A stretch of DNA of 64,000 nt from Burkholderiales bacterium (GCA_016790635.1 JAEUOR010000002.1:1-64000); one strand, 5' to 3'. Counted from the first letter of the stretch, positions 24,498-35,307 are shown. Numbers and translations are program-made. The notes: generated by a model from the letters alone, not told the origin.

Positions 24498-25336
24498 GCG
24501 ATTCCCGTCTCGAGCGTTTTCGCGATGCGGTCGCCCCGGAGCGGCGCCGCATCGACCTGACCGAAGCGGCGCTCCTGTGCGCGCAGGATGCGTATCCCGA
24601 CCTCGACATCCTTGGCGTGCGCGCCGAGATTGACGCGCTGGCTGACCGGCTGGCGCGGCGCCTTCCCGAGGACTTCTCAACCACCCACCGCCTGATCGCG
24701 CTCAACAACTATCTGTTTCGCGAACTTGGCTTCAGCGGCAACATCGACGACTATTACGATCCGCGCAACAGCTTCCTGAACGACGTCCTGGCGCGTCGCA
24801 CCGGCATCCCCATCACCTTGTCCATCCTCTACATGACCTGCGGGGAACGTCTCGGACTGAAGCTTTCCGGCGTGTCCTTTCCCGGGCACTTCCTGGTCAA
24901 GGCCCGGGTCAACGGCGGCGATCTGGTGTTGGACCCGTTTGCCGGAGGACGCTCGCTGTCGGAGGAGGACCTGCGCGAACGCCTGGGCCAAGTCGCGGGA
25001 AACAGCGCATCGCGCGAGCTGCCCATCGCCGAGTTTCTCGATGCTGCATCGCCGCGCCAGATTCTCGGCCGCCTGTTGCGCAATCTGAAGGCGATCTATC
25101 TGGAAAAGGGCGACGACCAGCGCGCGCTTGCCGTCATGCACCGCCTGGTGATTCTTCTGCCGGACGTGCCGGAGGAACGGCGTGATCGGGGACAGGCCTT
25201 TGCGCGACTCGAGTGTCCGCGCGCCGCGGCGCAGGATCTGGGCTTCTATGCCGCAGAACGACCGCATGCGGCCGATGCCGCGCAAATCGCGGCTGCGCTG
25301 GCTGCGGTGACAGTCCAGGCGGCGCGCCTGAACTGA
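24494..25336 (+). CDS. SirB1-family transglutaminase-like/TPR protein
   Basis: A 280-residue SirB1 (YchA) family protein. The N-terminal transglutaminase-like fold includes NYYLF-type (NNYLFRELGFSGN) and YYDPRNSFLNDVLARRTGIPITLS near residues 90-115, and FPGHFLVK with the conserved His. The C-terminal quarter has TPR-like helices (LRNLKAIYLEKGDDQRALAVMHRL). The catalytic Cys of true transglutaminases is not evident, so a protein-binding role is more likely. ATG 24494 overlaps the murJ stop. Convergent with gamma-glutamyltransferase, 22 bases apart. Cellular role of the family is unclear. Confidence 0.88.
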   Translation: MSDSRLERFRDAVAPERRRIDLTEAALLCAQDAYPDLDILGVRAEIDALADRLARRLPEDFSTTHRLIALNNYLFRELGFSGNIDDYYDPRNSFLNDVLARRTGIPITLSILYMTCGERLGLKLSGVSFPGHFLVKARVNGGDLVLDPFAGGRSLSEEDLRERLGQVAGNSASRELPIAEFLDAASPRQILGRLLRNLKAIYLEKGDDQRALAVMHRLVILLPDVPEERRDRGQAFARLECPRAAAQDLGFYAAERPHAADAAQIAAALAAVTVQAARLN

Positions 25337-25358
25337 AGGCGGGTCGCGCGGGCGCGGA

Positions 25359-27230
25359 TCAGCGTCCGGCGGCGGTACCGTCGCGCCGCGGGTCGGCGGC
25401 ACCATGCCAGCGGCAGCTGCCGTTGCCGGCCCCCTGGCGAGTCGGTGCCGGGGAGTCACAGACGCGCGATATGGCATGCACGCCGCTCTCGATCGCCAGT
25501 TCCACGACATCATGCCCCTTGGCGCGGAGTTCCCGCGTGAGGTCGGCCGGAAAGCGGCCGCGCTCGACTTCCAGCGTGCCCGCACTCCCCAGGTTGCGAC
25601 TGCCGAAGTTGGGCAACTCGAGCACCTGCTTGATGGGCATCTTCCAGTCCAGGCTGGCCACCAGGACCTTGGCGACGAAACTGATGATCACGCTGCCGCC
25701 CGGCGAACCGGCCACCAGCACAAGCGGGCCGCGCTTTCCATCCGCGCCGCGTTCGAACACCAGCACTGGCGACATCGAGCTGCGCGGCCGCTTGCCTGCC
25801 TCGACGCGGTTGGCGACCGGCTTGCCTTCGTGTTCGGCCAGAAACGAAAAGTCGGTCAGCTGGTTGTTGAGGATGAAGCCGTTGACCATCAGTTGCGAGC
25901 CGAAGATGGTCTCGATGGTGGTGGTCATCGCCACCGCGTTGCCGCGCGCATCGACGATCGACAGATGAGAGGTGGAAGGCAGTTCGGGCGAGCGATCGTC
26001 GGCGCGCGAGAGTTGCACGCCGGGGGGAACCCCGGCGCGCGCCAGGCCGGACGACGCAGCGCCGATCGCGCGGGCACGCTCGCGCAGGTAGGCCGGGTCG
26101 GTCAGGCCCGGCGGCACGATGACGAAATCACTGTCGGCGACATAGCGATTGCGATCGGCGAAAGCGAGCTTGGCCGCCTCCGAAAACAGGTGCACGGCCT
26201 CCGCGGAAAAGGGCGGCGCCGCCGCGAAACCGGCGGCGTCCAGCATGCCCAGCATCTGTGCCAGCGCGATGCCTCCCGACGAGGGCGGCGGCATCGAGCA
26301 GATCTCGTAGGCGCGGTAGGGGAAGCACAGCGGCTGGCGCAGCTTGGCGCGGTAGTCGCGCAGGTCAGCCACCGACAGGTGGCCGGGGTTGGTACCGTGG
26401 GCGCGCACCTCGGCGGCGATGTCGACCGCGCTGTCGCCGGTATAGAAATGGTCGGCGCCGTGGCGTGCGATGCCGCGCAGGAGATTTGCGTAACGCGGAT
26501 TGCGGATCAAAGTCCCGATCGGCTTGGGACTGCCGTCCTCGTTGAAATACAGCGCGCGCGCCTCCGGGTCATTCTTGAGCGCCTGATCGACTGCCAGCCA
26601 GCGCGAAAGTTGCGGGCTGATGGGATAGCCCTTGTCTGCCAGGCGGATGGCAGGCGTGAACAGATCGCCCCAAGGCAGGCGGCCATGCTTCTTGTGCGCC
26701 ATCTCGGCCATGCGCAATACACCGGGAACACCAACCGCCAGGCCGCCGACCAGGGCGCGCCTGAACTGCATGGGCTTCTGGCCGGCTTCCATGAAGAGGT
26801 CGGTGGCGACTGCTGCCGGCGCGGTTTCGCGGCCATCGTAGGCTTCGACGGCTCCGGACTTCGCCTCGAAGTGCATCAGGAAGGCACCGCCGCCGATGCC
26901 GGACGAGTGCGGCTCGACCAGTCCCAGCACCAGCTGCACCGCGATGGCGGCATCGACCGCGGAGCCGCCCCGGTCAAGCATCGCCGAACCGGCGGCGACG
27001 GCCAGGGGGTGGGCGGCCGACACCATGTGCCGCTGGCCGACCGCGGTGTCCTTTTCCTGGAAGCGGCTGCCGATCGGGAATTGTCCGACGCCGAGCGGCT
27101 GGGCAAGCGCCAGCGGCGCAGCCGCGAACCAGGCCGCGGCGATCGTCGCGGCCGCCAGCGCGGGAGTGCGTGCTGCGCGCTGCAGGCGCATGGTGCGCGC
27201 GGCCGGCGAGGCGGAGGGCGGCGTCGTCAT
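25359..27230 (-). CDS. ggt: Gamma-glutamyltransferase (glutathione hydrolase), N-terminal nucleophile enzyme
   Basis: A 623-residue precursor that self-cleaves before Thr420 (STSHLSIVD) into large and small subunits. It transfers or hydrolyses the gamma-glutamyl group of glutathione in the periplasm. Other signatures are GGSAVDAAIAVQLVLGLVEPHSSGIGGGAF (88-117), YDGRETAP, PPPSSGGIALAQ and the catalytic glycine pair in AGSPGGSVI. A hydrophobic leader (residues 22-43, ending ALA-Q) indicates export. Start ATG 27230 sits just after the SDR stop; a Met at 27191 could also be the start and would place the leader closer to the N-terminus. The two genes are 7 bases apart, so they are probably co-transcribed. 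Confidence 0.92.
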   Translation of the reverse strand: MTTPPSASPAARTMRLQRAARTPALAAATIAAAWFAAAPLALAQPLGVGQFPIGSRFQEKDTAVGQRHMVSAAHPLAVAAGSAMLDRGGSAVDAAIAVQLVLGLVEPHSSGIGGGAFLMHFEAKSGAVEAYDGRETAPAAVATDLFMEAGQKPMQFRRALVGGLAVGVPGVLRMAEMAHKKHGRLPWGDLFTPAIRLADKGYPISPQLSRWLAVDQALKNDPEARALYFNEDGSPKPIGTLIRNPRYANLLRGIARHGADHFYTGDSAVDIAAEVRAHGTNPGHLSVADLRDYRAKLRQPLCFPYRAYEICSMPPPSSGGIALAQMLGMLDAAGFAAAPPFSAEAVHLFSEAAKLAFADRNRYVADSDFVIVPPGLTDPAYLRERARAIGAASSGLARAGVPPGVQLSRADDRSPELPSTSHLSIVDARGNAVAMTTTIETIFGSQLMVNGFILNNQLTDFSFLAEHEGKPVANRVEAGKRPRSSMSPVLVFERGADGKRGPLVLVAGSPGGSVIISFVAKVLVASLDWKMPIKQVLELPNFGSRNLGSAGTLEVERGRFPADLTRELRAKGHDVVELAIESGVHAISRVCDSPAPTRQGAGNGSCRWHGAADPRRDGTAAGR

Positions 27231-27237
27231 TTCCGGA

Positions 27238-27999
27238 TCAGCGTGGCGCCATGCGGATCGCGCCATCCAGGCGAATGGTTTCGCCATTCAACATCGCGTT
27301 CTCGAATATGTGGCGCGCCAGCGCGGCATACTCCTCGGGCTGGCCCAGGCGCGGCGGGAAGGGCACCTGGCGCCCGAGGGATTCGCGCACGTCTTCCGGC
27401 AGGCCCGACAGGAGCGGGGTCAGGAACAGGCCTGGCGCAATGGTCATCACGCGCACGCCGTCGCGCGACAGGTCGCGCGCGATCGGCAGGGTCATGCCGA
27501 CGATGCCGCCCTTGGAGGCCGAGTACGCGGCCTGGCCGATCTGGCCGTCGAAGGCCGCAACCGAAGCGGTGTTGATGATCACGCCGCGCTCGCCGCCCGC
27601 ATTGGGAGTGTTCTTGAGCATCACCGTTGCCGCAAGCCGGATCATGTTGAACGAGCCGATCAGGTTGATGTTGATGACGCGCGCGAACTTGGCCAGGTCT
27701 GCGGGCCCGTCCTTGCCCACCGTCTTTTGCGCACCGCCGACGCCGGCACAGTTGACGAGGCCGTCGATGCGGCCGAAGCGCGCGACGGTTGCGTCGACGG
27801 CAGCCTGCCCGTCGGCGGCGTTGGCGACATCGCAACGCGCGAATACGCCGCCGAGTTCCGCGGCCAGCTTTTCGCCGGCTTCGACATTGAGGTCCGCCAG
27901 CGCGATTTTCGCTCCGGCTGCGGCGAGATTCCTGGCCGTTGCCGCACCCAGACCGGACGCTCCTCCGGTCACCAGTACCACTGCTCCCGAAACTTGCAT
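27238..27999 (-). CDS. Short-chain dehydrogenase, 3-hydroxyacyl-CoA dehydrogenase type-2-like
   Basis: A 253-residue classical SDR. The NAD motif TGGASGLG is at 11-18, and NCAGVGG at about 86. Catalytic Ser lies in [11 protein letters not shown] and YSASKGG carries Tyr and Lys. The overall pattern ([26 protein letters not shown]) matches the HSD10/3-hydroxy-2-methylbutyryl-CoA dehydrogenase branch used in isoleucine and branched-chain degradation. GGGAGGA lies 6 bases before ATG 27999. The strong terminator of hppA lies just upstream, so this gene needs its own promoter or depends on read-through. Followed by gamma-glutamyltransferase. Confidence 0.88.
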   Translation of the reverse strand: MQVSGAVVLVTGGASGLGAATARNLAAAGAKIALADLNVEAGEKLAAELGGVFARCDVANAADGQAAVDATVARFGRIDGLVNCAGVGGAQKTVGKDGPADLAKFARVININLIGSFNMIRLAATVMLKNTPNAGGERGVIINTASVAAFDGQIGQAAYSASKGGIVGMTLPIARDLSRDGVRVMTIAPGLFLTPLLSGLPEDVRESLGRQVPFPPRLGQPEEYAALARHIFENAMLNGETIRLDGAIRMAPR

Positions 28000-28012
28000 G
28001 ATGATCCTCCCG

Positions 28013-28054
28013 AAAAAAGAAAAGGGCGGTCGCGCCGGATCGCGCAGCCGCCCC
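28013..28054 (-). terminator. Rho-independent terminator of hppA
   Basis: On the minus strand GGGCGG (28053-28048) and CCGCCC (28029-28024) pair around inner CGCG arms. The run TTTTCTTTTTT follows (28023-28013). It is about 25 bases after the hppA stop and ends just before the ribosome site of the SDR gene, separating the two units. Confidence 0.8.
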
Positions 28055-28079
28055 GAGAATGTCTTGCGCGGTACCTGCC

Positions 28080-30146
28080 CTACAGCAGCGGCACCATCAG
28101 CAAGGCGACGATATTAATGATCTTGATCAGCGGATTGACGGCCGGACCGGCGGTGTCCTTGTAGGGGTCGCCCACGGTGTCACCCGTGACCGCCGCCTTG
28201 TGCGCGTCCGAACCCTTGCCGCCGTGGTTGCCTTCCTCGATGTACTTCTTGGCATTGTCCCAGGCGCCGCCGCCGGTACACATCGAGATCGCGACGAAGA
28301 GGCCCGTCACGATGGTGCCCATCAGGACGCCGCCCAAGGCCTGCGGCCCGAGAATGATGCCGACCAGCACCGGCACCAGCACCGGCAGGATCGACGGGAT
28401 CATCATCTCCTTGATCGCCGCGGTGGTCAGCATGTCGACCGCGCGCCCGTACTCGGGCTTGGCCGTGCCTTCCATGATGCCCTTGATCTCGCGGAACTGG
28501 CGGCGCACTTCCTCGACCACCGCGCCGGCCGAGCGACCGACGGCTTCCATGGCCATGGCGCCGAACAGGAACGGGATCAGTCCGCCGATGAAGAGGCCGA
28601 TGACGACCTTGTGGTCAGCCAGGTCGAAGGCGAAGTGCATCTTCTTGGCCGCCTCCAGCGCGTGCGTGTAGTCGGCGAAAAGCACCAGCGCAGCCAGACC
28701 CGCCGAACCGATCGCGTAGCCCTTGGTCACGGCCTTGGTGGTGTTGCCGACCGCATCCAGCGGGTCGGTCACGTTGCGCACTGCCGGCGGCAGTTCGCTC
28801 ATCTCGGCGATGCCGCCGGCGTTGTCGGTGATCGGGCCGTAGGCGTCGAGCGCCACGATGATGCCGGCCATGGACAGCATCGAGGTCGCCGCGATGGCGA
28901 TGCCGTACAGGCCCGCCAGCGCGAAGGCCAGGTAGATCGACAGGCACACCACGATCACCGGCCAGGCGGTCGACTTCATCGACACGGCGATGCCGGCGAT
29001 GATGTTGGTCGCGTGACCCTTGGTGGACGCTTCGGCCACGTACTTGACCGGGTGGAAGTCGGTGCCGGTGTAGTACTCGGTGATGTAGACGAGCAGTCCG
29101 GTCAGCGCCAGTCCCACCACGCAGCACAGCCACAGGCGCATGACCGCGCCGGAGGCGAAGCCGTCGCCGGCCAGGGCATTGTCAGGGATGAACATCTGCG
29201 TGATCGGATAGAAGGCGATCAGGGACAGCACGCCGGCCACGGCCAGGCCGCGGTAGAGCGCGTTCATGATCTTGCCGCCTTCACGTGCCTTGACGAACAT
29301 GCAGCCGATGATCGAGGCCACGATCGAGACGGCGCCCAGGAGCATCGGATAGATGACGCCGGCATCGCTGCCCTTGATGAGCAGCGCGCCCAGCACCATG
29401 GTCGCGATCAGGGTCACGGCATAGGTCTCGAAGAGATCGGCGGCCATGCCGGCGCAGTCACCGACGTTGTCGCCGACGTTGTCGGCGATGACTGCCGGGG
29501 TGCGCGGGTCGTCTTCGGGGATGCCGGCCTCGACCTTGCCCACCAGGTCGGCGCCGACGTCGGCGCCCTTGGTGAAGATGCCGCCGCCCAGGCGCGCGAA
29601 GATCGAGATCAGGGACGCGCCGAAGGCCAAGCCCACCATGGGCTTCAACAGGTCAGCCAGGGTCACGGTCTTGCCCAGACCCATCGGTGCCGCGCCGTGC
29701 AGCACGCCGTAGAAGCCGGCCACGCCGATGAGGCCCAGGCCAACCACCAGCATGCCGGTGATCGCGCCGCCGCGGAAGGCGACGTCAAGCGCCGGCGACA
29801 GGCCCTGGGTGGCGGCCTGTGCGGTGCGCACGTTGGCGCGCACCGATACGTTCATGCCGATGAAGCCGGCCGCGCCCGACAGCACCGCGCCGATCAGGAA
29901 GCCGGCGGCGGTCATCCAGCCCAAGCCCGGGATCACGCCCAGGATCAGGAAGATCACGACGCCGACGATGGTGATGGTCTTGTACTGGCGCGAAAGATAG
30001 GCCTGGGCGCCCGCCTGCACCGCCGCGGCGATTTCCTGCATGCGCGCGTTGCCGGCCGGCAGGGCCAGAATCCACTTGAAGGTCAAGAAGCCATAGGCGA
30101 CGGCCAGAATACCGGCCGCCATGGCGATCCACACAGGGGTTGACAT
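28080..30146 (-). CDS. hppA: Membrane-bound H+-translocating pyrophosphatase, K+-independent type
   Basis: A 688-residue polytopic protein (about 16 helices) that couples PPi hydrolysis to proton export. Catalytic motifs are present: [31 protein letters not shown] and [17 protein letters not shown]. In [10 protein letters not shown] the Lys stands where K+-dependent enzymes have Ala, which marks the K+-independent H+ pump class. A strong GGAGGA site precedes ATG 30146, and a true terminator follows the stop. It comes right after a PPi-type phosphofructokinase and adenylate kinase on the same strand. The cell would recover energy from PPi and possibly make PPi when the pump runs in reverse. 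Confidence 0.95.
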   Translation of the reverse strand: MSTPVWIAMAAGILAVAYGFLTFKWILALPAGNARMQEIAAAVQAGAQAYLSRQYKTITIVGVVIFLILGVIPGLGWMTAAGFLIGAVLSGAAGFIGMNVSVRANVRTAQAATQGLSPALDVAFRGGAITGMLVVGLGLIGVAGFYGVLHGAAPMGLGKTVTLADLLKPMVGLAFGASLISIFARLGGGIFTKGADVGADLVGKVEAGIPEDDPRTPAVIADNVGDNVGDCAGMAADLFETYAVTLIATMVLGALLIKGSDAGVIYPMLLGAVSIVASIIGCMFVKAREGGKIMNALYRGLAVAGVLSLIAFYPITQMFIPDNALAGDGFASGAVMRLWLCCVVGLALTGLLVYITEYYTGTDFHPVKYVAEASTKGHATNIIAGIAVSMKSTAWPVIVVCLSIYLAFALAGLYGIAIAATSMLSMAGIIVALDAYGPITDNAGGIAEMSELPPAVRNVTDPLDAVGNTTKAVTKGYAIGSAGLAALVLFADYTHALEAAKKMHFAFDLADHKVVIGLFIGGLIPFLFGAMAMEAVGRSAGAVVEEVRRQFREIKGIMEGTAKPEYGRAVDMLTTAAIKEMMIPSILPVLVPVLVGIILGPQALGGVLMGTIVTGLFVAISMCTGGGAWDNAKKYIEEGNHGGKGSDAHKAAVTGDTVGDPYKDTAGPAVNPLIKIINIVALLMVPLL

Positions 30147-30204
30147 CAGCTCCTCCGAAGGGCTTTATTGGGTTGCTTGATTTGTGATGCCCGTTTGATG
30201 CACG

Positions 30205-30240
30205 CACCGCGAAAACGCCAGCGCCGCCAGCCGGTGGCGC
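30205..30240 (-). terminator. Possible hairpin between pfp and hppA
   Basis: On the minus strand GCGCCACC and GGCGGCGC pair (one mismatch) around about four bases and are followed after five bases by TTTT. The 123-base gap could hold attenuation between the kinase gene and hppA. This is weaker than the hppA terminator. Confidence 0.3.
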
Positions 30241-30269
30241 ACGGCCCCCACGTTTCGCTCCGGGCAGAA

Positions 30270-31532
30270 CTACGGAATTATAAAAGATTCGGCCAGCTTC
30301 TTCGGCACCGGCTTCAACTTGAGCCTGGGATAGGCCGGCAGGCCATTCCGGTAAGGCGGGACGTCGACACCCGCGATCAGCGGCAACAGGTAGTCGCGGC
30401 AGGCCTGGGTGATGTGAAAACCGTCGCCGGTGATGAACTTCTTCGGCATCATCTTCTCGTGGTTGGCAACCTTGGAAAGCGCCACCGGCTCGATCTTCCA
30501 GCGATAGGGCTTGTTGGAGGTGCGCTTGATCGCCGCCATGACCGCGGTCTTGCCGGCCACCGCATAGCGTACTGCCTCGCGTCCGACCGCATAGGCTTGC
30601 AAGACGTCGGTCTTGGAGGCGAGGTGACGCGCGGCGCGTTGCAGATAGTCGGCCACGGCCCAGTGATACTTGTATCCCAGCTTGTCCTTGACCAATTGGG
30701 CGATGAGCGGCGCGACGCCGCCCAACTGGGCATGGCCGAAGGCGTCCTTGAGACCGGTCTCGGAGAGGAACTTGCCTTCGGCGTTCTGCAATCCCTCGGA
30801 CACGGCGATGGTGCAATAACCCCACTTCTTGACCGTCGCGTCCACGCGGGCCAGGAAGCGCGCCTCATCGAAGCGAACCTCCGGCATCAGGAGGATGTGC
30901 GGCGCCTGCCCGGCTTCCTCGGCGGCCAGTCCGCAGGCGGCCGTGATCCAGCCGGCATGACGGCCCATGACCTCGAGCACGAAGATCTTGGTGGAGGTGC
31001 GCGCCATCGACGCCACGTCCATGCCTGCCTCGCGCATCGACACCGCCACGTACTTGGCGACTGAGCCGAAGCCCGGACAGTTGTCGGTCTCGGCCAGGTC
31101 GTTGTCTACCGTCTTGGGCACGCCGATGCAGGCGACCGGATAACCCAGCGCGCGGCTGACTTCGGAGACCTTGTTGGCGGTATCCATTGAGTCGTTGCCG
31201 CCGTTGTAGAAGAAGTAGCCGATGTCGTGCGCGCGAAATACGTCGATCAGTCGGCGGTACTGCGCTTCGGACTGCTCGAAGGACTTGAGCTTGTAGCGGC
31301 AAGAGCCAAACGCGCCGCCCGGGGTGTGGCGCAGTCCGGCGATGGCCGCGGCCGACTCCGCCCCGGTGTCGATCAGGTCCTCGGTCAGGGCGCCGATGAT
31401 GCCGTCGCGGCCAGCGTAGATGCGGCCGATGTGCTTCTTGTGCTTGCGCGCCTCTTCGATGACGCCGCAGGCAGAGGCATTGATGACGGCGGTGACGCCA
31501 CCGGACTGGGCATAGAAGGCGTTGCGCGGCAC
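30270..31532 (-). CDS. pfp: Diphosphate-type 6-phosphofructokinase
   Basis: A 420-residue phosphofructokinase-A superfamily enzyme. GGNDS at 111-115 replaces the GGDGS of ATP enzymes. The Asp after the second Gly position and PKTVDND at 139-145 indicate the PPi-using long type, which converts fructose 6-phosphate and fructose 1,6-bisphosphate reversibly. MGRHAGW and the catalytic Asp in TVDND are intact. GTG 31532 has AAGGAG 8 bases upstream; an ATG farther up lies inside adk. It sits between adk and hppA on one strand. Glycolytic and gluconeogenic flux could therefore run on PPi, whose pool hppA and adk help to set. Confidence 0.88.
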   Translation of the reverse strand: MPRNAFYAQSGGVTAVINASACGVIEEARKHKKHIGRIYAGRDGIIGALTEDLIDTGAESAAAIAGLRHTPGGAFGSCRYKLKSFEQSEAQYRRLIDVFRAHDIGYFFYNGGNDSMDTANKVSEVSRALGYPVACIGVPKTVDNDLAETDNCPGFGSVAKYVAVSMREAGMDVASMARTSTKIFVLEVMGRHAGWITAACGLAAEEAGQAPHILLMPEVRFDEARFLARVDATVKKWGYCTIAVSEGLQNAEGKFLSETGLKDAFGHAQLGGVAPLIAQLVKDKLGYKYHWAVADYLQRAARHLASKTDVLQAYAVGREAVRYAVAGKTAVMAAIKRTSNKPYRWKIEPVALSKVANHEKMMPKKFITGDGFHITQACRDYLLPLIAGVDVPPYRNGLPAYPRLKLKPVPKKLAESFIIP

Positions 31533-31551
31533 GACAGGCTCCTTGGGGATT

Positions 31552-32235
<684 letters not shown>

Positions 32236-32249
32236 GCCGCAATGGCTCC

Positions 32250-33017
32250 TCAGCCGTTGTGCGCGAAGAGAGTCCGCACCAGTTCGAGGTCGGCGGCGGT
32301 GTCCACGCCGGGTGCCGCGGTCGCGCTCGTCACATGCACCGCGATGCGCATGCCGTGCCACAGGGCGCGCAGCTGCTCTAGGGCTTCGAAGCGCTCGAGC
32401 GGCGCCGGTTCGAGGTGTGGAAAGCGGCGCAGAAAGCGTACCCGGTAGGCGTAGATGCCGATGTGGCGATGCACCGGCAGCCCGGGTGGCAACATCGATC
32501 TGTCGCGGGCGAACGCATCGCGTGCCCACGGGATGGTCGCGCGGCTGAAATAGAGCGCGGTATCGCGGGCGTCGAGGGCGACCTTGACCACATTGGGGTT
32601 GAACAGGTCGTGCGCATCCGCGAGCAGGTGGCTGGCGGTGGCGATCTCGCAATCCTGGCGCCGGTCGAGCAGCGTGGCCACCGCGGCGATGAGGTCCGGC
32701 GCGATCAGCGGTTCGTCGCCCTGCACGTTGACCACGATGGCGTCGTCGGCAAGTCCCAGCAGTTGCGCGGCTTCGGCCAGCCGGTCGGTCCCCGAAACAT
32801 GATCGGCGCGAGTCAAGAGCGCGCGATGCCCATGGCTCTCGACAATCGACTTGATCTCGTCGTCGTCGGTGGCGACGACGACCTGCAGGGCGCCGCTGGC
32901 GCGCGCGCGCTCGGCCACGCGCACCACCATCGGCTTGCCGCCGATGTCGGCCAGTACCTTGTTGGCCAGGCGCGAGGAGGCGCGTCGCGCGGGAATCAGC
33001 GCGACGAAGGGCGTCAT
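32250..33017 (-). CDS. kdsB: 3-deoxy-manno-octulosonate cytidylyltransferase
   Basis: A 255-residue enzyme that activates Kdo as CMP-Kdo for the LPS inner core. [15 protein letters not shown] at residues 8-22 binds CTP, followed by [25 protein letters not shown] at about 95 carries the metal Asp. [15 protein letters not shown] and the C-terminal [11 protein letters not shown] complete the family pattern. The motif LANKVLADI has Asn-Lys-Val where many homologues have Gly-Lys-Pro. The start overlaps the Trm112-like stop by four bases. Together with lpxK this is a Gram-negative lipid A/core cassette. Confidence 0.96.
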   Translation of the reverse strand: MTPFVALIPARRASSRLANKVLADIGGKPMVVRVAERARASGALQVVVATDDDEIKSIVESHGHRALLTRADHVSGTDRLAEAAQLLGLADDAIVVNVQGDEPLIAPDLIAAVATLLDRRQDCEIATASHLLADAHDLFNPNVVKVALDARDTALYFSRATIPWARDAFARDRSMLPPGLPVHRHIGIYAYRVRFLRRFPHLEPAPLERFEALEQLRALWHGMRIAVHVTSATAAPGVDTAADLELVRTLFAHNG

Positions 33018-33196
33018 CGCGCCAGTTCGTCCTCGGCGAGCTTGCGCGCTTCTTCCTCGAGCATGACGGGGATGCCGTCGCGCACGGGGTACGCGAGTCT
33101 GGCCGAGCGCGAGATCAGTTCCTGGCGCTCGCGGTCGTACACGAGCGGGCCCTTGGTCACCGGGCAGACGAGGATTTCAAGCAGTTTCGGGTCCAC
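33014..33196 (-). CDS. Trm112-family small protein (YcaR-like)
   Basis: A 60-residue Trm112-like protein with the pattern [39 protein letters not shown]. The start is GTG 33196 inside the end of lpxK, with GGAGAGG before it; an apparent upstream extension in the same frame is only overlap with lpxK. The first zinc motif reads CPVT rather than CPxC and no second cysteine pair remains, so no zinc knuckle can form. The place between lpxK and kdsB is conserved in Gram-negatives. A role in supporting a methyltransferase or envelope enzyme is unproven. Confidence 0.88.
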   Translation of the reverse strand: MDPKLLEILVCPVTKGPLVYDRERQELISRSARLAYPVRDGIPVMLEEEARKLAEDELAR

Positions 33197-34179
33197 TCCA
33201 ACCTCTCCACGATCGCATCGATGAGCCCGGTCGGAACATTCGCGGTGACCGGAGCGACCCACAGGCGCGGGTCGGCGAAGGCCGCGCATTTTAGCGCGTC
33301 CTTTTCGGTCATCAGGATGATGTCGGCGTCAATCGAGTTGAAATCCGCCGCCTGGAAGGCGTGATGGTCGGGAAACGCGCGGCAGTCCGCCGTCAGGCCG
33401 GTCGCGGCCAGCGCATCGAAGAATCGTGCCGGATTGCCGATGCCGGCGACCGCGGCCAGGCGCTTTCGGGCCAGACTCTGAAGGGGCGCGGCGGTGTGCG
33501 GCGCATTGATCTGGTGCGGCGCGTCGAATTCCAGGGTCATGGCCCATGCGCGTCGCGGGACGCCTGCGGCCCCTGCGCCGTTGATCACCACCGCATCGAC
33601 ACTGTCGATGCGCTGCAGTGGTTCGCGCAACGGTCCAGAGGGCAGCAGCCGCCCGTTGCCCGCGCCGCGATTGTCGAAAACGGCAATCTCGAAGTCGCGT
33701 GCGAGGCGCAGGTGTTGCAAACCGTCGTCGCTGATCAACACGTCGGTGCGCGGGTGCGCGGCCAACAGGGCGCGCGCGGCGGCCACGCGATCGGGTGCGA
33801 CCCAGACCGGCATGCCCGTGCGCCTTCTGATGAGCAGAGGTTCGTCGCCGACCCGGGACGGGTCAGCCTCCGGGCTGACTTCGAGCGGGGCATCGATCTG
33901 CGCGCCGTATCCGCGCGACACCAGACCCGGCGTGAAGCCACGCGCCGCCAGCGAATTCGCCAGCGCGACGGCCAGCGGGGTCTTGCCCGTGCCGCCCACG
34001 ACAAGATTGCCGACGATCAGCACCGGGACCGGCAGTCGCTCCGCTTTGAGCCATCCGCGCCGATACAGAGCGCCGCGCACGGTCATGAGCACGCCGTACA
34101 CGGAGGCCACGGGCAGCAGCAGGGCGCAGCGCCAGGTCAGCCCGCCTCGCCACCAGTCCGCGGCGATACCCATGCGCAC
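33157..34179 (-). CDS. lpxK: Tetraacyldisaccharide 4'-kinase
   Basis: A 340-residue membrane-associated P-loop kinase that phosphorylates the 4' position of lipid A precursor. An N-terminal amphipathic/hydrophobic helix ([15 protein letters not shown]) docks it to the inner membrane. The Walker A loop GGTGKTP is near residue 62, SRGYG near 89, and DDGLQH near 150 binds metal and substrate. TEKDALK near 310 closes the family pattern. It starts 19 bases after exbD and overlaps the Trm112-like start. This exbB-exbD-lpxK-ycaR-kdsB order is classical for beta- and gammaproteobacteria. Confidence 0.96.
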   Translation of the reverse strand: MRMGIAADWWRGGLTWRCALLLPVASVYGVLMTVRGALYRRGWLKAERLPVPVLIVGNLVVGGTGKTPLAVALANSLAARGFTPGLVSRGYGAQIDAPLEVSPEADPSRVGDEPLLIRRRTGMPVWVAPDRVAAARALLAAHPRTDVLISDDGLQHLRLARDFEIAVFDNRGAGNGRLLPSGPLREPLQRIDSVDAVVINGAGAAGVPRRAWAMTLEFDAPHQINAPHTAAPLQSLARKRLAAVAGIGNPARFFDALAATGLTADCRAFPDHHAFQAADFNSIDADIILMTEKDALKCAAFADPRLWVAPVTANVPTGLIDAIVERLEWTRNCLKSSSAR

Positions 34180-34198
34180 CCGCGCGGTTCCGGTGCCG

Positions 34199-34621
34199 CT
34201 ACTTGGCCGAGGACTGCGTGGTGAAGGTCACCTGGCCGAGTCCGGCCATCTGCGCGGCCTGCATGACGTGGATGACCGCCTGGTGGGTTGCCTGGGCGTC
34301 GGCGTTGATCACCACCACCGGATCCTTCTTGCCCGTCGCGGCCGACTTGAGCTCGGCCGACAGGGTGGCGACGTCGCGGAACGTCGTTGCGACGCCATTG
34401 ATCGCGTAGCGCGCGCCGGAGGTCACCCCGACATTGATCTCGTTGGGCCGTTCGAGTTGCTTCTCGGCGTCGGCCGTCGGCAGGTTGATCTGCAACTCGG
34501 CGTACTTCGAATAGGTGGTCGTGATCATGAGGAAGATCAGGATCACCAGGAGGACGTCGATCAACGGAATGAAGTTGATCTCCGGCTCCTCGGGCTGCCG
34601 GTTGCGGTTGCGGAAATTCAT
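34199..34621 (-). CDS. exbD: ExbD/TolR-family energy-transducing protein
   Basis: A 140-residue inner-membrane protein with one N-terminal helix (about 18-37, INFIPLIDVLLVILIFLMITT) followed by a periplasmic ExbD domain. The membrane Asp in PLIDVLLV is the proton-path residue of the family. With the gene before it, it forms the proton-driven motor that energises TonB-type or Tol-type partners. The gap to exbB is 10 bases. No TonB or receptor gene is in the window. Whether it powers TonB, Tol or a polymer-export partner cannot be decided here. Confidence 0.92.
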   Translation of the reverse strand: MNFRNRNRQPEEPEINFIPLIDVLLVILIFLMITTTYSKYAELQINLPTADAEKQLERPNEINVGVTSGARYAINGVATTFRDVATLSAELKSAATGKKDPVVVINADAQATHQAVIHVMQAAQMAGLGQVTFTTQSSAK

Positions 34622-34631
34622 CCCGGCGTCT

Positions 34632-35240
34632 TCAGGCCTTGCGGTCGCCGTGCGCGATATCGAGAAGCTTGATCGCCGCCTGCTCCATCTCGACCACGAA
34701 TCCTTCCACCTTGGCGCGGAAATGGCGGTAGAAGATCAGCGCCGGCACCGCGATCAGGATGCCGAAGCCGGTGTTGTACAGGGCTACCGAGATGCCTTGC
34801 GCCAGCGCGGTCGGGTTGCTGCCGGACGGGCTCTGGCTGCCGAAGATCTCGATCATGCCCACCACGGTCCCGAACAGCCCCATGAGCGGCGCCGCGGTCG
34901 CGATGGTGCCCAGGCCGTTGAGAAACCGCCCCAGTTCGTGGGTGACGAAACTGCCGGCCTCCTCGATGGCTTCCTTCATGACGTAGCGCGAACTCTTGTC
35001 ATTGCGCAGCCCCGCGGCCAGAACGCGCCCGAGCGGTGAATTGGCCTCGATCTTGTCGATCAGTTCCGGCGTGATCTGCTTGCCCTTGTAGAGGGTCAGC
35101 ACCTCACCCAGCAGTCGCTCGGGAATCACCTTGGACTTGCGCAGCACGATCAGGCGCTCAATAATCAGCGCGACCGCGATGATCGACGCGATGATCAGAG
35201 GATAAATCGGCCATCCGGCCGCCTTGATGATGTCCAGCAC
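34632..35240 (-). CDS. exbB: ExbB/MotA/TolQ proton-channel protein
   Basis: A 202-residue protein with three predicted helices (about 12-30, 108-130, 146-170) and the MotA/TolQ/ExbB signature: LGTIATAAPLMGLFGTVVGMIE, then ALYNTGFGILIAVPALIFYR. It makes the proton channel with ExbD. It is the first gene of the LPS block and divergent from xseA. The 198-base divergent region carries a head-to-head pair of DnaA-box-like sequences. Length and motif order are normal for ExbB. Confidence 0.92.
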   Translation of the reverse strand: MLDIIKAAGWPIYPLIIASIIAVALIIERLIVLRKSKVIPERLLGEVLTLYKGKQITPELIDKIEANSPLGRVLAAGLRNDKSSRYVMKEAIEEAGSFVTHELGRFLNGLGTIATAAPLMGLFGTVVGMIEIFGSQSPSGSNPTALAQGISVALYNTGFGILIAVPALIFYRHFRAKVEGFVVEMEQAAIKLLDIAHGDRKA

Positions 35241-35307
35241 GAAGGCAACTCCCCGTCTCGGCTCGCGCAGCTTGCGCGATGCGGTCCGCAGTTTAACGGA
35301 AAGGTCA

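Noticed and set aside
25404-27575. 723-codon plus-strand frame opposite gamma-glutamyltransferase
   Set aside because: Composition is typical of antisense GC-rich frames; the minus-strand enzyme is complete with its Thr nucleophile.
28059-30143. 694-codon open frame opposite hppA
   Set aside because: Its His/Asp/Gln-rich composition is the antisense shadow of hppA, which has all catalytic motifs.
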